A DNA stretch of 60,659 bases from UBA1181 sp045617845. GTDB lineage: Bacteria > Bacteroidota > Bacteroidia > Bacteroidales > Paludibacteraceae. A program made the translations under genes and the position numbers. A model generated the notes under the pieces. The model ran no database searches and was not told the DNA's origin. It saw only the letters and a list, made by a program, of their open reading frames with translations. Below, piece by piece: positions 53,163-60,659 of the stretch (its first letter is position 1; every line of letters starts with the position of its first letter). The DNA lies in assembly GCA_045617845.1 (NCBI GenBank), contig JAZLJL010000008.1:1-60659 (forward strand), in the 5' to 3' direction.

Positions 53163-55223
53163 ATGGATAAGAAATTCAAAAGAACGACTGTCACTTCAGC
53201 CTTGCCTTACGCCAACGGACCTGTCCACATCGGACACTTGGCCGGCGTATACGTGCCAGCCGACATCTACGTACGCTACCTCCGCCTCAAAGGGGAGGAT
53301 GTCATCTTCATCGGCGGATCCGACGAACACGGCGTGCCTGTTACCATCAGAGCGAAAAAGGAAGGTTGCACCCCTCAAGACGTGGTGGACCGTTACCATA
53401 AAATCATCAAGGAATCTTTCCAGGAGTTCGGCATCTCGTTCGACGTCTACTCCCGCACCACTTCAGACGTGCACCACAAAATCGCTTCGGACTTCTTCCG
53501 TAAGCTGTACGACAAGAACGAGTTCATCGAGAAGACCAGCGAGCAATATTACGACGAGGAGGCTAAGCAATTCCTCGCAGACCGCTACATCGTGGGCGAA
53601 TGTCCACGTTGCCACGCGCAAGGCGCTTACGGCGACCAATGCGAGAAGTGCGGTAGCGCCCTCTCTCCTGAGGAACTGATCAACCCGGTCAGCAAACTCT
53701 CCGGCGCCAAACCGGTCATGCGTAAGACCAAACACTGGTACTTGCCTTTGGACAAGCACGAGGAGTGGCTCCGCAAGTGGATCCTCGAGGACCACAAGGA
53801 GTGGAGAACGAACGTTTACGGACAATGCAAGAGCTGGCTGGACAACGGCCTTCAACCCCGCGCCGTGAGCCGTGACCTCGATTGGGGTATTCCGGTTCCA
53901 GTGGAGGGTGCGGACGGCAAGGTGCTCTACGTCTGGTTCGACGCCCCTATCGGCTACATCAGCAACACCAAGGAGGTGTGCGACAATAACCCCGATAAAT
54001 TCGGCAACTGGGAGAAGTGGTGGAAAGACCCTGAGACTCGTCTGATCCACTTCATCGGTAAGGACAACATCGTCTTCCATTGCATCGTATTCCCTTCCAT
54101 GCTGAAGGCTGAGGGCAGCTTCATCCTGCCTGACAACGTGCCTAGCAACGAGTTCCTCAACTTGGAGGGCGACAAGATCTCCACTTCCCGCAACTGGGCG
54201 GTTTGGTTGAACGAATACTTGGTGGACTTCCCCGGCAAACAGGATACGCTCCGCTACGTCCTCACCGCCAACGCGCCTGAGACGAAGGACAACGACTTCA
54301 CTTGGAAGGATTTCCAAACCCGCAACAACAGCGAGCTCGTGGCGATCTACGGTAACTTCGTGAACCGCGCTTTGGTATTGACACAAAAATATTTCGGCGG
54401 CAAAGTTCCTGCCTTGAAGGAGTTGAACGACTACGACAAGGAGACGTTGAAGGAGTTCGCCGACGTGAAGGGTAACCTCGAACAACTGCTCGATAACTTC
54501 AAGTTCCGCGAGGCCCAGAAAGAGGCGATGAACTTGGCCCGTATCGGTAATAAATATTTGGCAGAGACCGAGCCTTGGAAATTGGCGAAGACGGACATGG
54601 AACGTACCGCTTCCATCCTCCACATCGGTCTGCAAATCGCCGCTAACCTCGCCATCGCTTTCGAACCATTCTTGCCGTTCTCTTCGGAGAAGCTCCGCAA
54701 GATGTTGGGCATGGAGTCATTCGAATGGAACCAGTTGGGCAGAATCGACCTCTTGAAGTCGGGCGCCGACCTCGGCAAGCCTGAACTCCTCTTCGAGAAG
54801 ATTGAGGACGACGCTATCGAAGCGCAAATGACCCGCTTGGAAAACATCAAGAAAGAGAATGAGAAATGCAACTGGAAGCCTGAGCCTATCGAGGGTCAAA
54901 GCACCATCGACGACTTCGCAAAGTTGGATATCCGCGTGGGTACCATTCTGGAGTGCCAGAAGGTGCCTAAGTCCGACAAGTTGCTCCAGTTCAAGATTGA
55001 CGACGGCATGGGCGGACGTACCATCCTTTCGGGTATCGCGAAATCTTATCCGGACCCACAAGAGTTGGTCGGACTGCAAATCCTCTTCGTGGCTAACTTT
55101 CCTCCTCGCAAGATGATGGGCATCGAGAGCCAAGGCATGATCATGTCGGCCGTAGACCAAGACGGTAAATTGGTGGTCACCTCCGTTTCCAAAAAGGTGG
55201 CAAACGGTTCAAGAGTAGGATAA
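53163..55223 (+). CDS. metG: methionyl-tRNA synthetase with C-terminal tRNA-binding domain
   Basis: This 686-aa class I synthetase charges tRNA-Met. The HIGH motif is at 22-25 (GPVHIGHLAG), the KMSKS-equivalent reads KISTS (338-342), and a zinc knuckle CPRCHAQGAYGDQCEKCG is near residue 147. The C-terminal EMAP-like domain (about 580-686, DFAKLDIRVGTILECQKVP) strengthens tRNA binding and dimerisation, as in the longer bacterial type. A terminator with a GAAA tetraloop follows 23 bp after the stop. Confidence 0.96.
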   Translation: MDKKFKRTTVTSALPYANGPVHIGHLAGVYVPADIYVRYLRLKGEDVIFIGGSDEHGVPVTIRAKKEGCTPQDVVDRYHKIIKESFQEFGISFDVYSRTTSDVHHKIASDFFRKLYDKNEFIEKTSEQYYDEEAKQFLADRYIVGECPRCHAQGAYGDQCEKCGSALSPEELINPVSKLSGAKPVMRKTKHWYLPLDKHEEWLRKWILEDHKEWRTNVYGQCKSWLDNGLQPRAVSRDLDWGIPVPVEGADGKVLYVWFDAPIGYISNTKEVCDNNPDKFGNWEKWWKDPETRLIHFIGKDNIVFHCIVFPSMLKAEGSFILPDNVPSNEFLNLEGDKISTSRNWAVWLNEYLVDFPGKQDTLRYVLTANAPETKDNDFTWKDFQTRNNSELVAIYGNFVNRALVLTQKYFGGKVPALKELNDYDKETLKEFADVKGNLEQLLDNFKFREAQKEAMNLARIGNKYLAETEPWKLAKTDMERTASILHIGLQIAANLAIAFEPFLPFSSEKLRKMLGMESFEWNQLGRIDLLKSGADLGKPELLFEKIEDDAIEAQMTRLENIKKENEKCNWKPEPIEGQSTIDDFAKLDIRVGTILECQKVPKSDKLLQFKIDDGMGGRTILSGIAKSYPDPQELVGLQILFVANFPPRKMMGIESQGMIMSAVDQDGKLVVTSVSKKVANGSRVG

Positions 55224-55245
55224 ATTTTTCTAACAGATAATTTAG

Positions 55246-55277
55246 AAAAGCCGAGCGGAAACGTTCGGCTTTTTTTA
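55246..55277 (+). terminator. terminator of metG
   Basis: AAGCCGAGCG (55248-55257) pairs with CGTTCGGCTT (55262-55271) through one G-U pair around a GAAA loop. Six T residues follow. Confidence 0.85.
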
Positions 55278-55509
55278 TAACTGGATTATTAGCGGGATAC
55301 TAGAAGCTTTCCGTCATGACCAATACGAGCAGAAGAGCCGATACACAACAAATAACGATTATATTTGGCGATGGATTCAAATTATTGTAATATTGCGGAG
55401 ACGTTTTCGGAACGACACTAAGTTTAAAATAAAAGCAAAGCTTAACACTGTAGTTTTCATAACCCAATTTTCAAGGAATGTTTTTTCCTTCTAAATAACA
55501 AAGACAGAA

Positions 55510-58500
55510 ATGGAACTTCACTTTTCAAGAATATCAGAAGCAGGACATCGATTCATGTGCCTAATCCTTCTCGCACTCTGCGCCACATCCGTGCAAGCAC
55601 AGATAGAATTCAAATTTGATTTGAGCAGTCGTGGCGATCTCGTCACGGAGGACCATTACGGCATCTTCTACGAGGAGATCAACCATGCCGGAGACGGAGG
55701 ACTCTACGCGGAACTGATCCGAAACCGTTCCTTCGAGGAAGATATGGATAGCCCTATATGCTGGAGCGCTGTGGGCAACGCTTCCATGAGTCTCACAACC
55801 GACAAATTGCTCAACGCTGTTCAGTTGCGCGCACTGAAAGTCAACTTGAAATCCGATAACGCCGGCATTCGCAACGAGGGTTACTGGGGCATCAACATTG
55901 TTAACGGCCGCGAATACGACCTCTCTTTCTGGCTCCGCGCCGAGGATAGTTACAACGGTAATATCGTCGCGGAACTACAAAACGCGAACGGGCAAAATTT
56001 AGGGCGTGCGACCATCAGCGTAAAGGCCACGCAGAAATGGCAAAAATATACCGCTAAAATCACCGCCACGGGTTCGGACACCAAGGGTTACATGGCACTG
56101 AAAGGCGACAAGGCAGGCGTTATCTTTTTAGATGTAGTCAGTCTGTTCCCGCCCACTTTCAAGGGACGCAAAAACGGTTGCCGCCCAGACCTTGCTCAGA
56201 TGTTAGCCGATATGCACCCGCGTTTCATGCGCTTCCCGGGAGGTTGCTACATTGAGGGGTCTTGGGGAGACGGACAAACCAACCGTTTTGAGTGGAAGAA
56301 AACCATCGGTCCCATCGAGGAACGTCCTGGCCACATGAACCGCAACTGGGATTATAAGGTGACCGACGGACAGGGCTACCACGAATATCTCGAACTGGCT
56401 GAAGACCTCGAAGCGAACGCCATGTTCGTGGTGAACATCGGTATCGGACACGATTGGAGGGTTGACGAAAACGATATCGATCCATTCATTCAAGAGGCGC
56501 TCGATGCCATCGAGTATGCCAACGGGGACACAGGAACCTACTATGGACGCCTGCGCGCCAAGAACGGGCACCCTGAACCATTCAACTTGAAATACATAGA
56601 AATCGGGAACGAACAGGAGTTCATGCTCAACCGCACAGACTACATGAAGCGCTATATGCAGTTCTACCACGCCATCAAGACTCGCTGGCCCAATCTGCAT
56701 CTCATCGCCGACAGTTACTTGTTCGACGACATCACAGAACCCGTAGAACTGAAAGACGAGCACTACTACGAATCGCCCGACTTCTTCATCGGTCAATATA
56801 ACCGTTACGACAACCAATCCAAATCCACTACCCATATCTATGTGGGCGAATATGCCGTGACGAAGGAGTATGGAGTCCTTGGAAACATGAACGCAGCCAT
56901 TGGTGAAGCCGTGTTCATGCAGGGCTGCGAAAACAATAGCGAGGCAGTCAGAATGATGAGCTATGCGCCTATCTTCACGCACGAGGACAACTTCAATTGG
57001 CGCCCCGACATGATACGCTTCAACAGCTCGATGTGTTATGGAACGCCTTCGTACTATGTCCAGAAGATGTTCTCAAACAATATAGGGAAACAAAATATCA
57101 ATTGGACGGAAAAAGGGAACGGCACCAACGTCAACTCAAACCGAGGTTCCATCGGTTTCGCCACATGGTCCACCGCCGCCACCTTCACAAATTTGCAGGC
57201 GAAAATTGCGGATGGCACTGTCATCACGGGCAACAACACATCCTCCGCAAACTGGACCACCTCTCTTGGATCGTGGAGCATCAATAATGGCACTTTCAAA
57301 CAGACGAACGCCTCACAGACGGATGTCCGCTGTGTGTCGAACACCGCCTACGACCTGACGGACCTCGACATGACGGTTCACGCCACGAAACAAAGCGGTT
57401 CTGAAGGGTTCCTCATCATATTCAACTACATCGACGAAAACAACTTCGCATGGCTCAACCTCGGCGGATGGAACAATTCAAAACATGCCGTGGAGCAGTG
57501 CCAAAACGGTGTCAAGAGCGTCCTCGGAGAAAAGACCGGAGCGCTTACCACAGGGAAGGAATACACCATCCGCATCAAGAAAGAGGGACAGCACGTGCGC
57601 TGCTATCTCGACGGGGAAGCCATCATCGACGCCAATCTCCGCACATACGGCGCCCGTACCGTCTACACTTCAGCCAGCATCAACGACGAAACTGGCACAA
57701 TGTACGTTAAGTTAGTCAACCCTTCCAGTAGTCAGAAGAAGGTTACGCTTTCCCTCTCTAACGGTCAAGCCGAAAGCGCCGAAGCGGAAATACTCTCCGC
57801 CACCTACGGCACCGACGAGAACACCACGACGAATCCCAAACACATCGTACCCCGCACCCAACAATTGACCATCCAGGAAGATGGCACCATAGCTTACACA
57901 TCTCCCGCCTATTCCGTAGGTGTGGTACGTCTGCAAGTCAATAACGCCACACCGTCAATTTCGGAACCACTTCCAGAACCAGTACTTAGCTTTACCTTCG
58001 AAGGCGGGAAACCCATAGATGACGGCGGCACATATAGCTGCGACCTCATCGGACAGGCGTCCATCATCACCCTCGATGATGGTAACCACGTGCTCGTCAC
58101 AGGAAGCAAGGGAGAAGGCAGCTATATGGAGATACCCGTGACCGCCGCTAAAAAAGTGCTTGCATCTGTAGAGGACTACACCATAAGCATTAATATGCTA
58201 CAACGCATCGGAAACAACACGGAGAAATTCTGTTGGGCATACGCCATGGAACGAGGCACCGATCAGTATATCGGACTTGTCAATACCGGCGGCAACAGCG
58301 ACTGGTACTACGAAATCAAGGACGGAAGCACCGAAGGAGCGCACTCATACTCCGGCATCAGCATCGGCGACTGGCACAACATCACCTACACACAACAAGG
58401 CAACACCGGACGCATCTATGTTGACGGGCACCTCCAAAACGAAATGACTATGAAGTTGAAGCCGTCAGCGTTCATCAACGACATCAGCCATTTTTCCATC

Positions 58501-59541
58501 GGTCACTCGCCATTCAGTTCGGACGCTATCATGGAGAACGCCTTGTTCGACGATTTCCTCATCTTCGACACCGCACTCACAGCCGAACAGGTGATGGAGA
58601 TGGGACGACGCGCAACGGCAATGGAGTATGCAGACCGCTACGAAAGCTCCGATGCGGGACGTCAGGCATTCAAGAACTTAGTGAAGGAAGTGAAGAACTA
58701 CGTGAACGACACCGAAGATAACGACCTAAAGCAAGCCTACACCACGGCGGAACGTGTTCTCAACTCGTCAAGTTCCTCCACCTCCGCAATCAACAACGCA
58801 TACGTAGCCTTAACGGAAGCGGTAACCACCTATCAACAAGCCCAGCTGAAGTTCGCGCAAAACGGTCAGCCAGCCAACCTCACCTTCCTCATCACCAACA
58901 GTTCTTTCACACGCTACAACGTGGGATGGCAGGGAGCCGACCTCAGTGTCGCCTACAATGGCTATGCCAACGAGACTGCGGAACAATATTCACGTCCATT
59001 CGACATCTGGCAGGAACTCTCAAACCTTCCCGCAGGCACCTACACCCTATCGTGCAAGGCCTTCTATCGAGCAGGTTCAATCGACGCAGGCTATAATGCA
59101 TGGCGGAGCAACAACGCCTCGACACTCAACGCGCAACTCTATATGAACGACGTCACCACCCCATTGCCCAACTTGTTCAGTTCATCCGCCTACACCTACA
59201 ATCCATACACCTACCCGGACAATCTCAAAGAGGCTTCTTCCGCGCTCAATAACGCAAGCGCCTACGCACCCGTCTCTGTGAGTATTGATATCAACAAGGG
59301 GGATACTTTGAGGCTTGGAATCCGTAAGCAAGCTATCGTATCCGCCGACTGGGCAGCATACGACCATTTCCAACTTCTCTATAATGGAAGTGGTGCGACA
59401 GGAGTGGAAGATATCAGTTCAGACCATTCCGACGAATATATCTTTGATATTCACGGTCGTCCCGTTCACAAAAATCCTAATATGGAAAACATGTCCAAGG
59501 GATTGTATATCATCAACAAGAACAAAGTGTTAGTAAAATAA
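55510..59541 (+). CDS. GH51-type alpha-L-arabinofuranosidase, multidomain, T9SS type-A cargo
   Basis: This 1,343-aa secreted glycosidase releases arabinose from plant arabinan or arabinoxylan. A signal peptide ends near VQAQ (about residue 31). The catalytic region (about 40-820) has HYGIFYEEINHAGDGGLYAELIRNRSFE, MRFPGG (238-243), acid/base Glu368 in EIGNEQE and nucleophile Glu447 in YVGEYAV. A carbohydrate-binding-like domain (about 80-215) is inserted before the barrel, and a lectin-like domain (about 555-730) before the C-terminal beta domain. A LamG-like domain follows (about 825-1,040), a helical linker, a galactose-binding-like domain (about 1,120-1,300) and a T9SS type-A sorting tail (YIFDIHGRPVHKN...GLYIINKNKVLVK). 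No regulator or sugar transporter is adjacent. Confidence 0.88.
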   Translation: MELHFSRISEAGHRFMCLILLALCATSVQAQIEFKFDLSSRGDLVTEDHYGIFYEEINHAGDGGLYAELIRNRSFEEDMDSPICWSAVGNASMSLTTDKLLNAVQLRALKVNLKSDNAGIRNEGYWGINIVNGREYDLSFWLRAEDSYNGNIVAELQNANGQNLGRATISVKATQKWQKYTAKITATGSDTKGYMALKGDKAGVIFLDVVSLFPPTFKGRKNGCRPDLAQMLADMHPRFMRFPGGCYIEGSWGDGQTNRFEWKKTIGPIEERPGHMNRNWDYKVTDGQGYHEYLELAEDLEANAMFVVNIGIGHDWRVDENDIDPFIQEALDAIEYANGDTGTYYGRLRAKNGHPEPFNLKYIEIGNEQEFMLNRTDYMKRYMQFYHAIKTRWPNLHLIADSYLFDDITEPVELKDEHYYESPDFFIGQYNRYDNQSKSTTHIYVGEYAVTKEYGVLGNMNAAIGEAVFMQGCENNSEAVRMMSYAPIFTHEDNFNWRPDMIRFNSSMCYGTPSYYVQKMFSNNIGKQNINWTEKGNGTNVNSNRGSIGFATWSTAATFTNLQAKIADGTVITGNNTSSANWTTSLGSWSINNGTFKQTNASQTDVRCVSNTAYDLTDLDMTVHATKQSGSEGFLIIFNYIDENNFAWLNLGGWNNSKHAVEQCQNGVKSVLGEKTGALTTGKEYTIRIKKEGQHVRCYLDGEAIIDANLRTYGARTVYTSASINDETGTMYVKLVNPSSSQKKVTLSLSNGQAESAEAEILSATYGTDENTTTNPKHIVPRTQQLTIQEDGTIAYTSPAYSVGVVRLQVNNATPSISEPLPEPVLSFTFEGGKPIDDGGTYSCDLIGQASIITLDDGNHVLVTGSKGEGSYMEIPVTAAKKVLASVEDYTISINMLQRIGNNTEKFCWAYAMERGTDQYIGLVNTGGNSDWYYEIKDGSTEGAHSYSGISIGDWHNITYTQQGNTGRIYVDGHLQNEMTMKLKPSAFINDISHFSIGHSPFSSDAIMENALFDDFLIFDTALTAEQVMEMGRRATAMEYADRYESSDAGRQAFKNLVKEVKNYVNDTEDNDLKQAYTTAERVLNSSSSSTSAINNAYVALTEAVTTYQQAQLKFAQNGQPANLTFLITNSSFTRYNVGWQGADLSVAYNGYANETAEQYSRPFDIWQELSNLPAGTYTLSCKAFYRAGSIDAGYNAWRSNNASTLNAQLYMNDVTTPLPNLFSSSAYTYNPYTYPDNLKEASSALNNASAYAPVSVSIDINKGDTLRLGIRKQAIVSADWAAYDHFQLLYNGSGATGVEDISSDHSDEYIFDIHGRPVHKNPNMENMSKGLYIINKNKVLVK

Positions 59542-59550
59542 TTTATTACT

Positions 59551-59840
59551 GTCCGCTAAACTTTTTATGGGTTTAAACTTTTTGCGGGAAAATTGTATTA
59601 TATAATTATAAGACACAATAATCGCATTCCATGTTATGTGCAACCCCTCTGGGGTTGTTTGATGGGGGATGCCAATCCATTGTTCTAACGATATGGAACC
59701 CCTTCGGGGTTCTGCGGGAAAAGAGCCTCCGATTTAACTCTCGTTGTTTGATTAGGGGGCTTGGTTTTCAAAAAAATCTGCGACACAGTATTTACTGGCA
59801 TTGCGGACTATATTAGTATGTCTTTTCAAGGTTAGCGGAC
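59551..59840. mobile_element. MITE-like element with GTCCGCTAA inverted ends
   Basis: The left end GTCCGCTAAACTT (59551-59563) and the inverse of the right end (59840-59828, GTCCGCTAACCTT) match at 12 of 13 positions. The 290-bp interior has no transposase and contains two perfect hairpins: 59641-59657 (CAACCCC/GGGGTTG) and 59696-59712 (GAACCCC/GGGGTTC). No convincing target-site duplication is visible. A miniature transposon or the remnant of an insertion sequence is likely. Confidence 0.5.
59641..59712. repeat. two related GC-rich hairpins
   Basis: CAACCCC-tct-GGGGTTG (59641-59657) and GAACCCC-ttc-GGGGTTC (59696-59712) are 7-bp perfect stems with 3-nt loops, about 40 bp apart. They have nearly the same arms, as in dispersed intergenic hairpins of Bacteroidota. 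Confidence 0.6.
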
Positions 59841-59975
59841 ACCAATAAAAATAATTCAAACAGTTATCCTACCCAAAAACAAGGCACGTTTTAACGAAAC
59901 TCATGCTTCTCAAGCAAGGATGTATTTGGGTTTCATTTCAACCCATAGGATAAACCGAGAGGCGGGTTTCTCAAG

Positions 59976-60458
59976 TCACTTTCTTTCCTTGCTTTTCAGT
60001 GTGACATTCATGGTTACAGAGGTTCTGCCTTTGTACCAACCATCCTCGTCCTCAAAATGCAATTGGTTCTCCATGATGATTGTGTCGAATGGTTCATAGC
60101 GTGTGGTGTCACCCATAAAACGGAACGAATAACCACCATTGTTTTCTCTGAGATTATATAAATCCTCCGACACCCTATAATTACCCGCTTCGTTGGTAAT
60201 GGACACGACTCTACCATAAATTAAAGAATCGTGTTCAATATCCGCAGTTATCACTTCCACATCCGGCAGGCTTTCTCCCTCTTCGTTCACTACCTTACCC
60301 TTCATTTCAAAATCAGCGGAAGGGGTGCCATACATGGCACCGCATCCTGAAAAGCCGACAACACCCAGTAAACCAAGTATCAAACGTAAAGATGTTTGGA
60401 CGAAGCTATAAATAGGCTTAGGACAATTAAAGAAATTTAGGCTCGACCTCTTTCCCAT
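59976..60458 (-). CDS. radical SAM-associated-type lipoprotein
   Basis: This 160-aa protein starts at ATG 60458 (a TTG lies upstream). The signal peptide ends in a lipobox (VVGFSGC), followed by GAMYGTPSADFEMKGKVVNEEG and a carboxypeptidase-regulatory-like beta domain with DVEVITADIE and a GNYRVSEDL strand. The MYGTP-AD-KGKV signature resembles the putative lipoproteins that accompany a radical SAM/SPASM protein in Bacteroidota. The radical SAM gene is not in this window; it could be absent or beyond the edge. The name is from remembered family pattern. Confidence 0.6.
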   Translation of the reverse strand: MGKRSSLNFFNCPKPIYSFVQTSLRLILGLLGVVGFSGCGAMYGTPSADFEMKGKVVNEEGESLPDVEVITADIEHDSLIYGRVVSITNEAGNYRVSEDLYNLRENNGGYSFRFMGDTTRYEPFDTIIMENQLHFEDEDGWYKGRTSVTMNVTLKSKERK

Positions 60459-60491
60459 TATTATGAGCAATTGAATTTATCTAATCTTTTT

Positions 60492-60659
60492 TCACTCCTT
60501 GAAAATCTCCTTCACCGCACACTTCCCGTCTTTGGAGATCTTTAAGAAATACACTCCTGGACTGAATTCTTTTATCGGCATCACGTCACCGGTAACACTC
60601 TTCACCAGTTTACCGTCATTCGAGAAGAGAGAAAGCACACAACCGTGCTCGCTCACGTG
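60492..60659 (-). CDS. C-terminal end of a T9SS type-A cargo protein (partial)
   Basis: The window edge cuts this gene. The last 55 codons read as a type-A sorting domain: CVLSLFSNDGKLVKSV, then MPIKEFSPGVYFLKISKDGK and a final basic strand ending KEIFKE. This pattern (LFSxxGxLV, LxxGVYFLKI) directs export by the type IX system. The rest of the protein lies beyond 60659. It is encoded upstream of the lipoprotein on the same strand, 33 bp before its ATG. Confidence 0.75.
   Translation of the reverse strand, partial: HVSEHGCVLSLFSNDGKLVKSVTGDVMPIKEFSPGVYFLKISKDGKCAVKEIFKE

Larger units (their letters stand above)
59542..59975. other. intergenic region containing a MITE-like element
   Basis: Most of this stretch (59551-59840) lies between inverted ends and holds two GC-rich hairpins. 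The last 135 bp (59841-59975) show nothing I can support. Confidence 0.5.

Noticed and set aside
53463..54635. 390-codon minus-strand frame inside metG
   Set aside because: It lies wholly antisense to conserved metG domains and its composition is that of a reverse shadow.
59631..59816. 61-codon plus-strand frame in the MITE-like element
   Set aside because: It spans both GC-rich hairpins; the translation reflects the repeats and matches no protein.

Overview
The window comes from a member of the Bacteroidota, most likely order Bacteroidales. The evidence is the porG-uppS-bamA-skp-skp order, type IX secretion (T9SS) cargo with both kinds of C-terminal sorting domain, a PorP/SprF-family protein, a Bacteroides-type MobC coupling protein, and many promoters of the Bacteroidota form (TTTG, about 18-21 bp, TAnnTTTG). 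Shine-Dalgarno sequences are mostly weak. I see no rRNA, tRNA or CRISPR array.

Layout. 0.5-2.6 kb: a HelD-type RNA polymerase recycling helicase. 2.6-8.8 kb (minus): envelope operon porG-uppS-bamA-skp-skp, then a terminator and murI. 9.4-12.1 kb: an orphan MobC/VirD4-type coupling ATPase with a long C-terminal insertion. 12.6-17.2 kb: a tyrosine ammonia-lyase of the Flavobacterium flexirubin type, a FabG-like ketoreductase, a LolA-like carrier, a LolB-like lipoprotein and a secreted TonB-plug-only protein; this looks like part of an aryl-polyene/flexirubin pathway without its ketosynthases. 17.4-19.2 kb: GTP-type PEP carboxykinase with highly expressed codon usage. 19.3-22.2 kb: a cassette-like island with HigBA, a MazF/PemK pair, a roughly 170-nt strongly structured element in front of a small HTH gene, a DUF1232 gene followed by two microproteins, and an ATPase fragment. 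Three near-identical terminator hairpins punctuate it.

22.3-23.6 kb: an AGCS amino-acid symporter. 24.1-42.1 kb: a surface-adhesin region with two giant T9SS type-B cargo proteins (about 2,507 and 2,186 aa) built of Ig/PKD-like repeats. The first is followed by its likely PorP/SprF partner. Between the giants lie a candidate abortive-infection membrane protein and a two-gene operon of unknown function. 42.2-48.2 kb: a small secreted protein, then minus-strand menG with an SDR, and the operon paaK-ACT-(40-aa accessory protein)-SSS symporter for aryl-acid uptake and activation. 48.4-50.5 kb: two adjacent lipoproteins, one with an HExxH metalloprotease motif. 50.8-55.2 kb: divergent pnp and metG. 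55.5-59.5 kb: a multidomain GH51 arabinofuranosidase with a T9SS type-A tail, then a MITE-like element with GTCCGCTAA inverted ends, a radical-SAM-associated-type lipoprotein, and the tail of another T9SS cargo cut by the window edge.

The genes connect mainly through the envelope: PorG, BamA and Skp build the outer membrane and T9SS, which exports the giant adhesins, the arabinofuranosidase and the truncated last gene. The least explained parts are the structured element at 20.69-20.86 kb, the DUF1232-microprotein operon, the ketosynthase-less lyase cluster, the orphan coupling protein and several promoter-to-terminator stretches without reading frames.
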